Positions 24,350 to 35,033 of a stretch of DNA of 64,000 nt are shown here, in pieces. Within the stretch, counting starts at the first letter, position 1. Each line of letters begins with the position of its first letter. The notes under the pieces were generated by a model. It ran no database searches. It worked only from the letters and a program-made list of their open reading frames with translations, and was not told the DNA's origin. The DNA is taken from assembly GCA_028023455.1 (NCBI GenBank), contig JAQFVV010006543.1:620001-684000 (forward strand), written 5' to 3'. The position numbers and the translations under genes are program-made. This DNA is from Epiperipatus broadwayi. Its lineage: Eukaryota; Onychophora; Udeonychophora; Euonychophora; Peripatidae.

Positions 24350-24900
24350 CACATATATAATGTAATATATAAGGGATTCGAACTCAGACTTTCACATGAC
24401 CCTCAACTTTCCATGCCATCTCATTGCTGACCCACCTGATCATACACATGTTGAAAAGATAAATAATCACCAATATATGTATTTCATGCTAAACCAGCAA
24501 TCATCGGTTGGTCCAGATTACTACATCCACACATATTTACAATCAGTGCTCAGCTTTATATTAAGATAGCCAATCTTCATACTTTAATGGACAGGCTTCA
24601 AACTATTCCAACTCACAACTCTTCAGCCATCCATTTCATTGAAAATCTGATGATGAATGGTGTATCAATAACACGTGGGGAAAAAGAAATGTGAATAAAT
24701 CCATGTGTTTGTGTATTTAATTTTAAAAAATAAGATATATTAATCTTTAATTGAGTTTTAAAGTTTATATCTGAGCCAGATATAATCTCTAGTTTACTAA
24801 GTGATTAATAATAGTCATTATTATATTTATCAAAAGTGGATGATGTCAAAGATGTGGGTTGAGTTAATTTGACACTTTTAATTCAAAATGTAGTTAATTA
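24350..24900 (-). mobile_element. tRNA-derived SINE (family S1), best copy, with 3' body
   Basis: On the minus strand, a tRNA-like head contains a GGTGGGTCAGCAATGAGATG A-box region and a GAGTTCGAATCCC B box (complement of about 24366-24380). The rest of the body extends to about 24600. The adjoining segment 24690-24880 is shared, in opposite orientation, with 40790-40990, so both parts belong to one interspersed unit or two repeats that often co-occur. Confidence 0.75.
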
Positions 24901-25925
24901 ATTAGTACCTTATTTTTCCGTGATTTCACTTTCAGATTTCAAATTATTATTAACCTTAGTTTTTTAATTAATGTTGTGTTGAAAAAGATTTGTAATAATA
25001 AATAAAATTAATGATAAAAATGTCTAAATGAATTCTTTTTAAGTTTTTGAATTATAATTAAAATTATATGAAATAAAATTATAGAAACCACTTCATTTAA
25101 TAAAGAGGAAAAATATTTAAAAGAATGACTTTAAAAGTTGAACTTAGGACTTGTTTATTAAACAAAAATTTAAGAAAAATTATTATATTTTTATTTATAA
25201 AACATACAAAAATTAAACTTTCATATAAACATGTTAAAATATATGTAACAAATAGTTTAATGTGATTTTTACGAATATATATGATATTTGAACTTTCAAA
25301 TTTGTATTAAGTTTAATTAAAGTTTAATTATCGCTAGAAAACTTATTTCCTCAATCTTTTTCTTTCTAATTAATTTTAAATATGCTACCCTTACTCTTTA
25401 TGTGCTTTATTCCAGTGAATCACCATGCATATCTCTAACTTATCCACTTCAATATATATATTGTGATGGAACCGATAGTACCTATTACTTAGCCATATTT
25501 CATGAAAATATGAAATATAATGGTATAAAATAAATTATGAAATGAAGTTTATATTCTTCTGAAAAGTAAACCAAATAATAATAATACAAAGAAAATGACC
25601 ACACAGACAAATAAAATTGATATACATTTTAGGTGATAGATTGAGATATTGTAATTTTCTAGAAAGTAAGAATAACCAAAAGGATGATATACCTATTAGT
25701 TATGAAGTTTTGAAAATATAAAATAGGGAAAATATAGGACGTGTTCTTGAGAAAACTATGATGCCAGCCAAAAGCTGGATGAAATATAAAAAAAAAATTT
25801 TTTTTAAGAAAACACAGCATCTGGAAGTAGCAAAAGGAGTGTATTGTCAAATTTTATTAAAATATGAACATAAAGTTGTAATAATTATATTTGTAAAGCG
25901 CATATTCGTTACGTAAAGTATAACC
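24901..25925. other. No gene seen
   Basis: AT-rich sequence without motif-bearing frames, tandem arrays or inverted repeats of note. Confidence 0.5.
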
Positions 25926-26042
25926 TTAAGACTATGTGCCTGAAAAAAACGACAGTAGCGACCTCTGCAAATCTTTTAACAAATCTTGTGTTAAAGATTT
26001 GTAGAGGTCCCTACTATCGTTTTTTCAGGTGCATAGTCTTAA
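25926..26042. mobile_element. Fold-back element (~117 bp)
   Basis: TTAAGACTATGTGCCTGAAA, a GACAGTAGCGACCTCT block and GCAAATCTTT form the left arm; the right arm is its reverse complement with a few changes, ending at TAGTCTTAA. Arms are about 50 bp with a loop of about 15 nt. It is more GC-rich than its flanks and non-coding. Confidence 0.85.
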
Positions 26043-27084
26043 TATATATTACTTTAAAATATGAACATCTGGAGGAAAAGTAAACCTCAATGTGAGTTAT
26101 GGCTGATAAAGTATTAGAAAGTGTTCTCATTTTAATTCTTATAAAATTATAAAAACAGCAAATAAAAATGCATTTTTAATTAGAGATGAAAAGAGTTTTA
26201 AAGAGTTGTATAATGCTCATATTTTGAAATCATTTCTAGATCAATAGTACGCAAAAGATAGATTGGTAAAAATTAAGACGATTGATGTGTGTAAATATTT
26301 TCAGAGCTATTAGAGAGCTAATGATTATGTGTTTTAGATTTTTTTCAGATGTTTGATTATTATAGGATGTGAGTCCTGGATCCAAAACATATTGGAAAAA
26401 TTTGTAGCACTTATAAAGAGTTGTGTATTTTGGGTAGCACCAGGTGGAATTTATAGGATCACTATTTAATCTGCTGAGAGAATGAGAAAATTTGCTTATT
26501 TATTTAATCAGAAGAATTCCCTGGCTTATTCATAGGCTTACTTGTTGTAGATGATCTTGGTTTGTATCAATATATTAATATAATAATTCTGTAGTATCTA
26601 ACCTATTCTATAGAATCATTTCCATGTCACTGGGGAGATGCTGACTCACATGATTCAGTTATAGATTTAATAGTTGTCTGAGAATTGAGACACACAATCT
26701 CTGATTTTTCAGTAAGAATATTTTTATCTCTCAATTGAGAAGTGCATTTCTTCTAACAACAACAACAACAAAAAAGAACTATCCCTATAAATATGATAAA
26801 ATTTAAATATATAATAATGAAATAACAGAATGAACCCAATAATGGTAAAAAAGTGGATCCGGGATGAGTTAAGATTTAAACCATTATTACCATTAATTTT
26901 TTTCATTTTAATGGTGGTTATGTGATAGAACAGACTCTGCTGTCACTTGATCATATGTCAATAATTGAATTTTAAGCTACATAAATGAACATTTCCTTTT
27001 TTCAAAAGCTATCAAAATACATGTCTGAGAGTTAATAAAACTCTCAATCAAAATATTTAAGCAATAGGATAGTTTCAAACTGTA
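26043..27084 (+). other. Mostly featureless; possible LINE 3' scrap at 26350-26520
   Basis: One frame at about 26358-26440 reads IIIGCESWIQNILEKFVALI, which recalls the L-Y-G-x-E-x-W motif near the C-terminus of many LINE reverse transcriptases. The match is short and unsupported by neighbouring blocks. The rest has no gene or repeat signal. Confidence 0.3.
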
Positions 27085-27532
27085 ATTTTAAACTAAAGGT
27101 AATAAACCCTTTACATGTATTCTGTACTGTTACATTAAATCAACATTGTTTTTGTTGAATGTGAGGAAACTCGACCCAAAGCACAAAATGGAAATTTAGA
27201 AAAGAGTGGCTGTCTTATCTTTGTACCTAAATTCAATTATATAGACCAATCTTACGTATCACGGAATGAGAGCATGCAGATTTTTATATTCTTCACTTTA
27301 CTTCCATTAGTGAAAAATATAAAAATCTGTATGCTTTTATTCTAAAATACTTAAGATTGGTCTATATAATTGAATTTAGATACAAAGATAAGATGGCCAC
27401 TCTTATCTTTTCAAAGTCTCTATCTTATGCCTTGGATCGAATTTCTTCACATTCAACAAAAATAATATTGATTTAATATAATAGTACAGTACACATGTAA
27501 AGAATTGATTACTTTCAGTTTAAAATAATTTT
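27085..27532. mobile_element. Large palindrome, ~215-bp arms
   Basis: The whole segment folds on a centre near 27308. Outer blocks are TTTACATGTATTCTGTACTG with TACAGTACACATGTAAA. Middle blocks are GTACCTAAATTCAATTATAT with ATATAATTGAATTTAGATAC. The innermost arm pairs TTTTATATTCTTCACT with AGTGAAAAATATAAAA around an 11-nt loop. Mismatches are scattered. No coding capacity. A fold-back transposon or inverted duplication. Confidence 0.85.
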
Positions 27533-28319
27533 TTAAGTAATTAAAATTAAACAATTTGTACTGTTTAAATGTCAAACTTACATGTTTTTAAATTGGTTAA
27601 AATTGGGTTATATTGTTTTGGAATTTATCATAAAGCTTGTTTTCTGATAAACAGAAAAATGTACCTAATTAATTAGTGCAGGTGCAATTAGTGATTGATG
27701 CAGATACACTCAATTAAGTAACAATGGCATTAATATTTGATTTTATTGACATCATAAGGTGAGAAACTATTTAAACCATGTTTTAAAAATTGGAGAACAA
27801 TTGATACCATAGTACATAGTAGTTGCATATTAAATTTATGCAAGCTGTTATTAAAAATAGATTTAACATCCAGAAAAGTTTTATCCAGAAATTTGAGAGA
27901 TTAAGGTCATTAAACAGAATATCCTGGTATATTATATTGAACTGAAGCTATATTGTATCAGTGAAGTATGGAAAAGCTTCAAGACATTTCTGTAGCCTTC
28001 TAAATCAGCAACTAATTTTCCTAACTATGCCAATTGTAACTAGTCTTGTTGTAGTGTAGCCTGTATGACCTGCTAAAGTGCTGGATCCAGTTTATGATAT
28101 GGAGATATAATCAAATTGTAACTGTTGCTTGAAGAAGAAACCTCAAGGAAGAAGGAATTCATCAGCATAAGGACAATTCATAAGAAAAATATAGAGTAGA
28201 AAAAATTTGAACTGTCTATATTTGTACACAAATCTGTAAAATTCTACAAGAATTCATACTCTAAAATCATCCTAGATATGAACATTTATGTTTCATCATT
28301 TAACTCAATTTATAATTAT
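27533..28319. other. No gene seen
   Basis: AT-rich sequence with no ORF above 60 codons and no clear repeat. A TTAATTA-rich area near 27670 is background. Confidence 0.5.
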
Positions 28320-28321
28320 TA

Positions 28322-28348
28322 CTATCATCATCATCATCATCATCATTA
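28322..28348 (+). repeat. ATC trinucleotide microsatellite
   Basis: A run of about eight ATC units, followed by imperfect ATT/ACT units. Confidence 0.85.
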
Positions 28349-28429
28349 TTACTATTATGATAATGATGTTTTAAAAGGCACTTTATTAACTCAAAGAAAT
28401 TTTACATTGTTTGCATTTGTTTTTACATA

Positions 28430-28697
28430 GTTGTTGTTGTTATTATTATTGTTGTCATCATTATTGTGATTGTTATTGTTGTCATCATTATTGTGATTGT
28501 TATTGTTGTCATCATTATTGTGATTGTTATTGTTGTCATCATTATCGTGATTGTTATTGTTGTCATCATTATTGTGATTGTTATTGTTGTCATCATTATT
28601 GTGATTGTTATTGTTGTCATCATTATTGTGATTGTTATTGTTGTCATCATTATTGTGATTGTTATTGTTGTCATCATTATTGTGATTGTTATTGTGT
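28430..28697 (+). repeat. 27-bp minisatellite, about nine copies
   Basis: The unit contains GTTGTCATCATTATTGTGAT and repeats every 27 bases with almost no change; one unit has ATCGTG for ATTGTG. Because 27 is divisible by three and the unit has no stop, three frames on both strands stay open (nine-residue periods such as CHHYCDCYC and TITIMMTTI). These are repeat artefacts, not genes. Confidence 0.95.
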
Positions 28698-29782
28698 ACA
28701 TTCTTTTGTTTAAGATTTAGCTTTTATTACTATTTGAAGTGCAATATTTTGTTTCTCTCTTCCATATAATATTTGTACATAACTGGATTGGAAGCTCACA
28801 TTTTCAATTTTAGGGAAGAGGAAAAAATTGGATTAGGTTTGTTTATATACATTTAAAATTATATGTCAATATACTGTCTCTTTTACCACATTTAACAGTT
28901 TAATGCATATTTTTAGGATAATGTTTGACATAGTCAAAATAAATGACCCATTATTTATATGTTAATTTAAAAATTCATATTCTCATATTAATATGAACAA
29001 TAGATTATTACTTGATTTATGAAATGCAGACACTTACTGTATATCATGTTTAAACTTTTATTCTTATTAAATTATTTATTTTGTTAATACAGTATTTTAA
29101 ATTTTTGTATTTGTCTATTCTGAATTTTATATATCAATCAAATTATACTATGTTGTTCAATGTGCATGATAATTAGGAATTAAATGTCAAATTGTTATAT
29201 AATAATTAATCACCATCCTATAAATTGGTCATATGATGGTCAAGGCCTTATAATTTAGATTATAGATGGGATTCATCTGGTATCATCAACCATAAATGTA
29301 AGTCATCATCATCACATTTTTTCTATGATGATTAGTAGAGGGACATTATAATAATTTAACTTATTTGAGAGATATAATTGGTGGATAACATATTTGTCTT
29401 TGATTACAATTTTAATATTCCTCTCTGTTGTTTAAGAATTTATTTAATTTAATCTCTTTATTTCTAGCTCTGTCTGCTTGAACTGTTAGAATATATACAT
29501 ATAATATTTGAAATACGGGCACTCTTCATATACCTGGAGCCTAATTGTAAATATAGGGAGTTTGAACTCAGACTTTCAAGCACCTTTCAAGTCAAATTTG
29601 TAAAAGAAAGGACACTTAATCCATTTGCATTTTTGCTGCAATTAAGGCTTTAGAATTTTATTCAATAGGCTCCACATATTCTCAGTTTGTGACTCTTTGT
29701 CAAAATGCAATGAGAGTCTTTACAGTGCATGATGTCATTAAGAAACTTAACATTAAAGCATTACATCACTGTCTTTTTTTGT
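28698..29782. other. No gene seen; S1 SINE scrap at 29545-29585
   Basis: AT-rich background. GTTTGAACTCAGACTTTCAAG at about 29551 matches the head of SINE family S1 (minus-strand orientation), but the body is not present. Confidence 0.45.
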
Positions 29783-30035
29783 GCTTACACAAGCTGTCAA
29801 AACAATAGCAAATTTTCCACACAATAGCGCTACCTAGTGCAAGCTCTAATAATCATTAGATGCTAAAAGTTGCACATTATAATCCCTATCCAGTTTCTAC
29901 CTATCCCATATCACCACATTAGTTTCTAGTTTATAGCTTTCATCAACATACGACCTTCTAGCATTTATTGATTACTAAAGCTTGCACTGGGGTGGCACTA
30001 TTGTATGAAAAAAATTGCTAATGTTTTAAGATTAA
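29783..30035. mobile_element. M1 MITE, copy 3 with full interior
   Basis: The left arm (29783-29868: ACAAGCTGTCAAAACAATAGC, TAGTGCAAGC, TAATAATCATTAGATGC) is mirrored by 29958-30035. The interior has TAGTTTCTAGTTTATAGC and CTTTCATCAACATACGA, which is shared with the 62669 copy. It is therefore a longer member of the 471-649 family, with diverged arms and no ORF. Confidence 0.8.
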
Positions 30036-30544
30036 CATTAGAAAATCTTCTTAACAAAGTTTTAGGGAAAGGATTTTGTCGGAAAATTACAGGAATGAAA
30101 ATAAACATATTATTTAAAGCATCACTATTTTGCAGTTGATATGATGTTTATATTTCCAAAAAATGATGTAATGCTGTGGAACTTGTAAGTTATATTACAT
30201 GAGTACATTGCAGTATGGCTGAAAATAAATAGACGCTAAAATTTAATGTTCAAGCAGTCTAGAGAGTATTCAAACAAGTAGAATAAGATTGGAATATTCC
30301 CTGCCCAAAGACTGGTTAAATTAATTGATCAACAGAGTACTGTGACTAAGTGAACCACTTGGTCAGCATCTTTAGTGATAGTTTATCATTGCTTATTATT
30401 CTAGCTTCCCAATTTTAGAATTTAATCAAAAACTGAGCTAAAAATTGTAAATACTTTATATAAGTTATTAATACAAATTTCATCAAATATGAAAAAATGG
30501 AAATCCATTATGCTGTTTTTTTATACACAGTAAATTATAAAAAA

Positions 30545-30606
30545 TAATAAAATGTATATAATAACTACTATATATATATATATATTAATAATTATACATA
30601 AAAAGC
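30545..30606. repeat. TA microsatellite at the 3' side of the LINE
   Basis: An alternating TA run at about 30568-30587, followed by TTAATAATTATACATAAAAA. The complement of that string recurs at 35143-35165 on the other side of the LINE, so inverted copies flank it. Confidence 0.7.
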
Positions 30607-30639
30607 ATTTTTCATTTCAATAAACATTTATTTACTAAA

Positions 30640-33600
30640 TATTATGATTATACAGATATCACACTTGTTATAGATGGAAGCCATGGGAATTTCCTTGATT
30701 ATTGTTCCATAGAAATAAGGAATGGTTGCACATCACACTGGATCGTTTTCAGTCTTAGCTTATTGATCATTTTGTTTCCATAGTTGTTTGAATAAGGGTA
30801 GTAATGAGTTATCTTGCTGTGAGTTGGGAATTAATTTCTGGCTTTCATGTGGAGTTCTGGGATGTCCAGAAGATTCCACATATCTTCTACAATGTGGCGT
30901 GGTCTGATTGTCTCATTTCTTTGTTTAATCTTGTTGATCATATGGATGTAGACCTGTTTAGCATCGGGAGTTGGGTGTTCCAAGCTAAGTTTGCGGTGGG
31001 TTGTCCAGAGCGCAAATGTGTAGAATATGGCGAGCTGAATCCATGCGACAGTTTTAGTAGCAATACATCGCCGGATTGAGGTGTTTGTTTGGAAGTTTAT
31101 TTTTGAGCTGGTAAATATCAGTTCTCTGATGCTGCAGAATTTTGGGTATCTATGTATTATATGGTCTATTGTTTCATTTTTTCTCTTGCATAGTTGACAG
31201 AGCGGGTCGATGCTGGAGTAACCTCTTTTGTATGTTAGAAACCAACTGGTGGGTAATGCATCTAGATTTATTTTGATAGTGAAATCCAAGAATTTTGCTT
31301 CCAAATTCCACCTTTTGAATTTGTTTATGAGATTTTTGTTTGTTAAATTCAGCTTGCCATAAGGTGGTTGGATCTGTGGATGAATAATGTTGTAGGCATC
31401 CCAATATTTAATTTTTCTGGTATCCATGGCACTGTGAGGATTCTGATGCTGCTTAATGAGGCTATCTAGTGTTGTGATCCAGTCTGCCTTGGAGGGTGGT
31501 GGTTGATCGATGGGTTGCACAACTATGGGAACTTCTATGTTTGTGATGTCCTCTGAGAGTCTGCTGAGTATGTTATAGCATTTTTGAAAGTAGGTTGTAT
31601 TTATGGAATGTAGGGATAGGCCATTTAACTGACGAGGATGCTGCATTCCGGTGAGGCTAATGGTGACTTTTCCCATGCCAAAAGAGCCTAGAGCAAAGTA
31701 AGTTGATCCTCCCCTCAAACTGTTTAGTTGGTTTGATGATCGGGAGATAGTAGTTGTCTTGGGGAACAGGATCATATTTAGCAATGTTACCTTGCCATGG
31801 AGTGAAAGGTAAACTTTGGACAGGGATGCTATTAGTTTGGTAGCCGAATCAATTATGTTGTTTTGTACTTCCCTTGCCATTACTGAGGGGGGTTTGTGGA
31901 AGGGGAGTCCAAGGAAGTTCTGGGGCTCTCCAGAGAAGTGAATGGAATTCTTTTTCCCTGTGGCAATTTTCCAGGCCGAAGATTTTGCAAGGTTAAATTT
32001 CAGTTTGAATTTTGCTGTATAGTGATCCAAAATTGAGTTTAGTAGTCCAAGGTATTTCTGTGAGGGAAGTATGATAAGGATGTCCTCCATGAAGGTGAGA
32101 GCTCCGATCTCTCTGTATAGGTTTGGGACAAAGACTCCAGGCAGGTATTTTCCTATTTCTTTCAACAAAGGGTTTATATATATATATATAATATATATAT
32201 AATGAATAGGAGGGGGCTTAATGGGGAGCTTGATGAATGGATAGGCATGGTTTGAAACTACTTGTGATTCTACCATTTAATGAGATGCAGATCTGGCGGT
32301 TTCTGAGCAGATTTGAAACAATCTGGATGTAAGCTTTGGGATTGTGGTTTTCTGCCAGAAGCTGGAGAAGGATGTCTGTTTTTACAGAGTCAAATGCTGC
32401 AGCTATATCTAGCTAGACAGCTATGGGTTTAGTTCTCCTGTGAATGCGGAGGTGATCTACCAGCATCTTAATGTGGGACATTGCTATTGTAGTGGAAGAT
32501 CCCTTCCTTGCATGTTGACTTTTGGAGATATGATTGAGATTGGTTTTCTGTATAGCATCTTTTATTGTGGATTTGATGACTTTGACCATTAGTGGAGTCA
32601 TCGAGATGGGCCGGAATCTGGAGAATTCTGAGGGGGATTTGTGTTTTTTCAAAAAAGGAACCATTGCAATCGGGTGTAAGTCTGGGATGTTTCTATTTCT
32701 GTGGGCAAGATAATTAGCCATTTTTGTAATTATTGGAATTGAGAATTGACTGAGATGCAGCAGAATGAATTGTTGAATTCCATGTATACCTGGGTGTGTG
32801 TGGTCTGGTAGGGATTCAAGAGCCGAATGAATTGTGGAATTCCATGAATACCTGGATGTGTGTGGTCTGGTAGGGATTCAAGTTTATTTTTGATTGTTTG
32901 CTCTGAGATGATGGGGGAGTTGTTATCTTTAGTGCTATACCATATTTTGGGGGGCGGTTCAGCTACTTGGTGCAGTTGTTCTTGAAAATATTGTTTTATT
33001 CCGTTAATCATTTGTGGTCCAATCAGTGATTTTCTATCTGTTTGAATTATGGATGGTATGTTTTTCTTATTATATGGTCCCAGTGCCCAATGGATATTTC
33101 CACGAGTCCAGCAATGTTGGGCATTAATATATTTGCTGGCTCTTTTGGTGGCCAGATACTCAGCCAAATTTTTTTGCTGAGTTCTGTATTTAAGTTTTAG
33201 GTTGGTGATTCGACTTATGTTGTCTACAGTACAATGGATTTTGGATAGCTCTGTATTAATTGTCTTCAAGATCATTTAGCAGTCTTATGGGGCCTTTTAG
33301 TTTAAGGGTATAATTTTTTATAATAGCCTGTAGAACCTCAATGAATTTAAAGCATGCCTGTTGTATTGGGAATGTATGAATGTTTATTTTGAAAAAATAG
33401 ATATATGATTCAGAAATTATCATTTCTGATGCTGATGACCAAGTTACCATTCTCAAGGTTTGGGGACCACAATCACCAGATGAAGGTAAGACATCAAAAT
33501 GGACTTCCAGAATTTGTGCAAGATGATCTGAGAAGTTAACTTCCTGTAGGGTGGCTTATCTTTGGAAATAAATCTCTGGGGAATAGTAAAACAGATCGAT

Positions 33601-34640
33601 CAGCGATCTTGTATTTTTTGTGTAGTATGAAAATGCTCTGGGAAGGAGGAAGCCCTTACCGCACATTAGTTTTTTTGAGAGAAGGTGAAGATATTTGGAA
33701 TTGAATTTGTTGTATCTGATGTTAAAGTCCCCAAGCAGTATTAATGGCAAGGAGCTTGACCTTAAGACCATGTTAATTGTGTGGATAATGAGGAGGAATG
33801 TATTTGCAGAAATTTTAGGTGTAAATGAAGGCTAGGCTGAGCATGAATCCATTATATTCCACCATGGATATTATAATATTGCTATCAATATATAGAATTT
33901 TGAAGTATGATGGTGGCGTGTTTTTGTTTATAATTATTCCAACTCCACCTGAAGCTGATGTCGCAATGGATAGTTTGATATAGCCAAATTGTTTTAAGAG
34001 TTGAGTGATCAATCATGTAATTTGAATTCGTGTGTACTTTTGTTTCCGCTATGAGAAAGATTTGCAGGGATTGCAGCTCTACCCATTTTTTAATGGCATA
34101 AACCCTTTGAATTGAGTTCAGGCCTCGAACATTTGCACTGATAAATTTTATCACCATAATGCTGTTTTGTTTTTTAAAATTGACTTGTGTGGAAATAATG
34201 TATATTTATCCAAAAGGTTAAGACATTTATTGGTCATTGTTTTGTAAGGTTGTTTTTTTGGAGTGAGATGACCAGTGAGATAGGGTTTCATCTGACTCAT
34301 ATAGATTAAATTCTTCACTTGATTTCATCATAGTCTTCTATGTTGTTAGATTGCATTGCTTTTTCGATTTCTATTTGTGTGTCCATTTGTGGTTGAGTAA
34401 CCTCATTTCCTACTTGTATAGTGTTTAATAGGGTTAGTGGACCTCCTTTCCTTCTTTTGCTTCCATTTTCAATCTGTGTTGTCGTTACAACTGTTTGTAC
34501 TACAGTAGTGGTGCTGTTATTGTTGAATACTTCATCGTCTGAGCTCATTCCACTGGATTGTCCTTGCTTCTTTTTTTGGTGCATGATTTTATGCCCTTAT
34601 CAAATGTTAAACATCTATTTTAATCATTAAGGCTATTCTT
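30640..34640 (-). pseudogene. APE-type LINE, ~4 kb, decayed (ORF1-like, endonuclease, RT, zinc knuckle)
   Basis: Read on the minus strand. A short basic N-terminal frame (34315-34584, MHQKKKQGQSSGMSSDDEV) may be ORF1. Endonuclease: KFISANVRGLNSIQRVYAI and LIAETKVHT (34160-34020), then LLGDFNIRYNKF (33735). RT: FSRFRPISMTPLMVKVIKS (32640-32590), LDIAAAFDSVKTDIL (32400), FMEDILIILPS (32095) and the thumb LKFNLAKSSAWK. The C-terminus has CQLCKRKNETIDHIIHRYPK near 31190, a CCHC-like knuckle with the last Cys changed. The catalytic YxDD box is FMED, so the enzyme is dead. Frameshifts, a TA run inside the RT (32177-32203) and a ~62-bp internal duplication (32763-32885) add lesions. It is of L1/Tad type in general form; I do not assign the clade. 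Confidence 0.9.
32763..32885 (-). repeat. ~62-bp tandem duplication inside the LINE
   Basis: GAATGAATTGTTGAATTCCA and GAATGAATTGTGGAATTCCA start two consecutive units, each ending GTGGTCTGGTAGGGATTCAAG. In protein the DHTHPGIHGIPQFIRLLNPY-like segment is therefore present twice, the second time out of frame. Confidence 0.9.
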
Positions 34641-34852
34641 GCATATAGAGTGCCTTCTACAGTTTTATAACAGAAGTAAAAATAACAACCATAACCATAA
34701 ATAAAATAAAACATAGGTAAAACGAAATAAAATTATGATACAGCAATCTAAATTGTTAGATATTCAATAAAAATAACATAACAATATACAAAATAAATAA
34801 AAAACATATCTTTATATAACTTTATACATATTATCTTATTAGATAATTTATA

Positions 34853-35033
34853 TTCATTTTTAATTGACCAGTAACTAACTATATTTATTGAAGTTTTATA
34901 AATATACAATTATGCAAGTTGTGCTTAATATAGTGTTTTATATATTTGTCTTCTGAAGCATTACATACATAATTGTATAAATATTTATAAAACTTCAGTA
35001 AGTTTAGTTAATAACTAGACAATTAAAAATGAA
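34853..35033. mobile_element. Fold-back element just upstream of the LINE
   Basis: TTCATTTTTAATTG at 34853 is mirrored by CAATTAAAAATGAA at 35020. TATTGAAGTTTTATAAATAT and ATACAATTATG pair with the complement in 34965-35000. Loop of about 55 nt. No ORF. Confidence 0.75.

Noticed and set aside
28411-28720. Three overlapping ORFs of 84-100 codons with nine-residue repeats
   Set aside because: They are all produced by one 27-bp minisatellite without stop codons; there is no independent coding signal.
30804-31079. Plus-strand 91-codon ORF
   Set aside because: It is antisense to the C-terminal part of the LINE ORF on the minus strand, which has clear motif support.
34421-34630. Plus-strand hydrophobic ORF
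   Set aside because: It is the complement of the LINE ORF1-like frame and owes its hydrophobicity to that.
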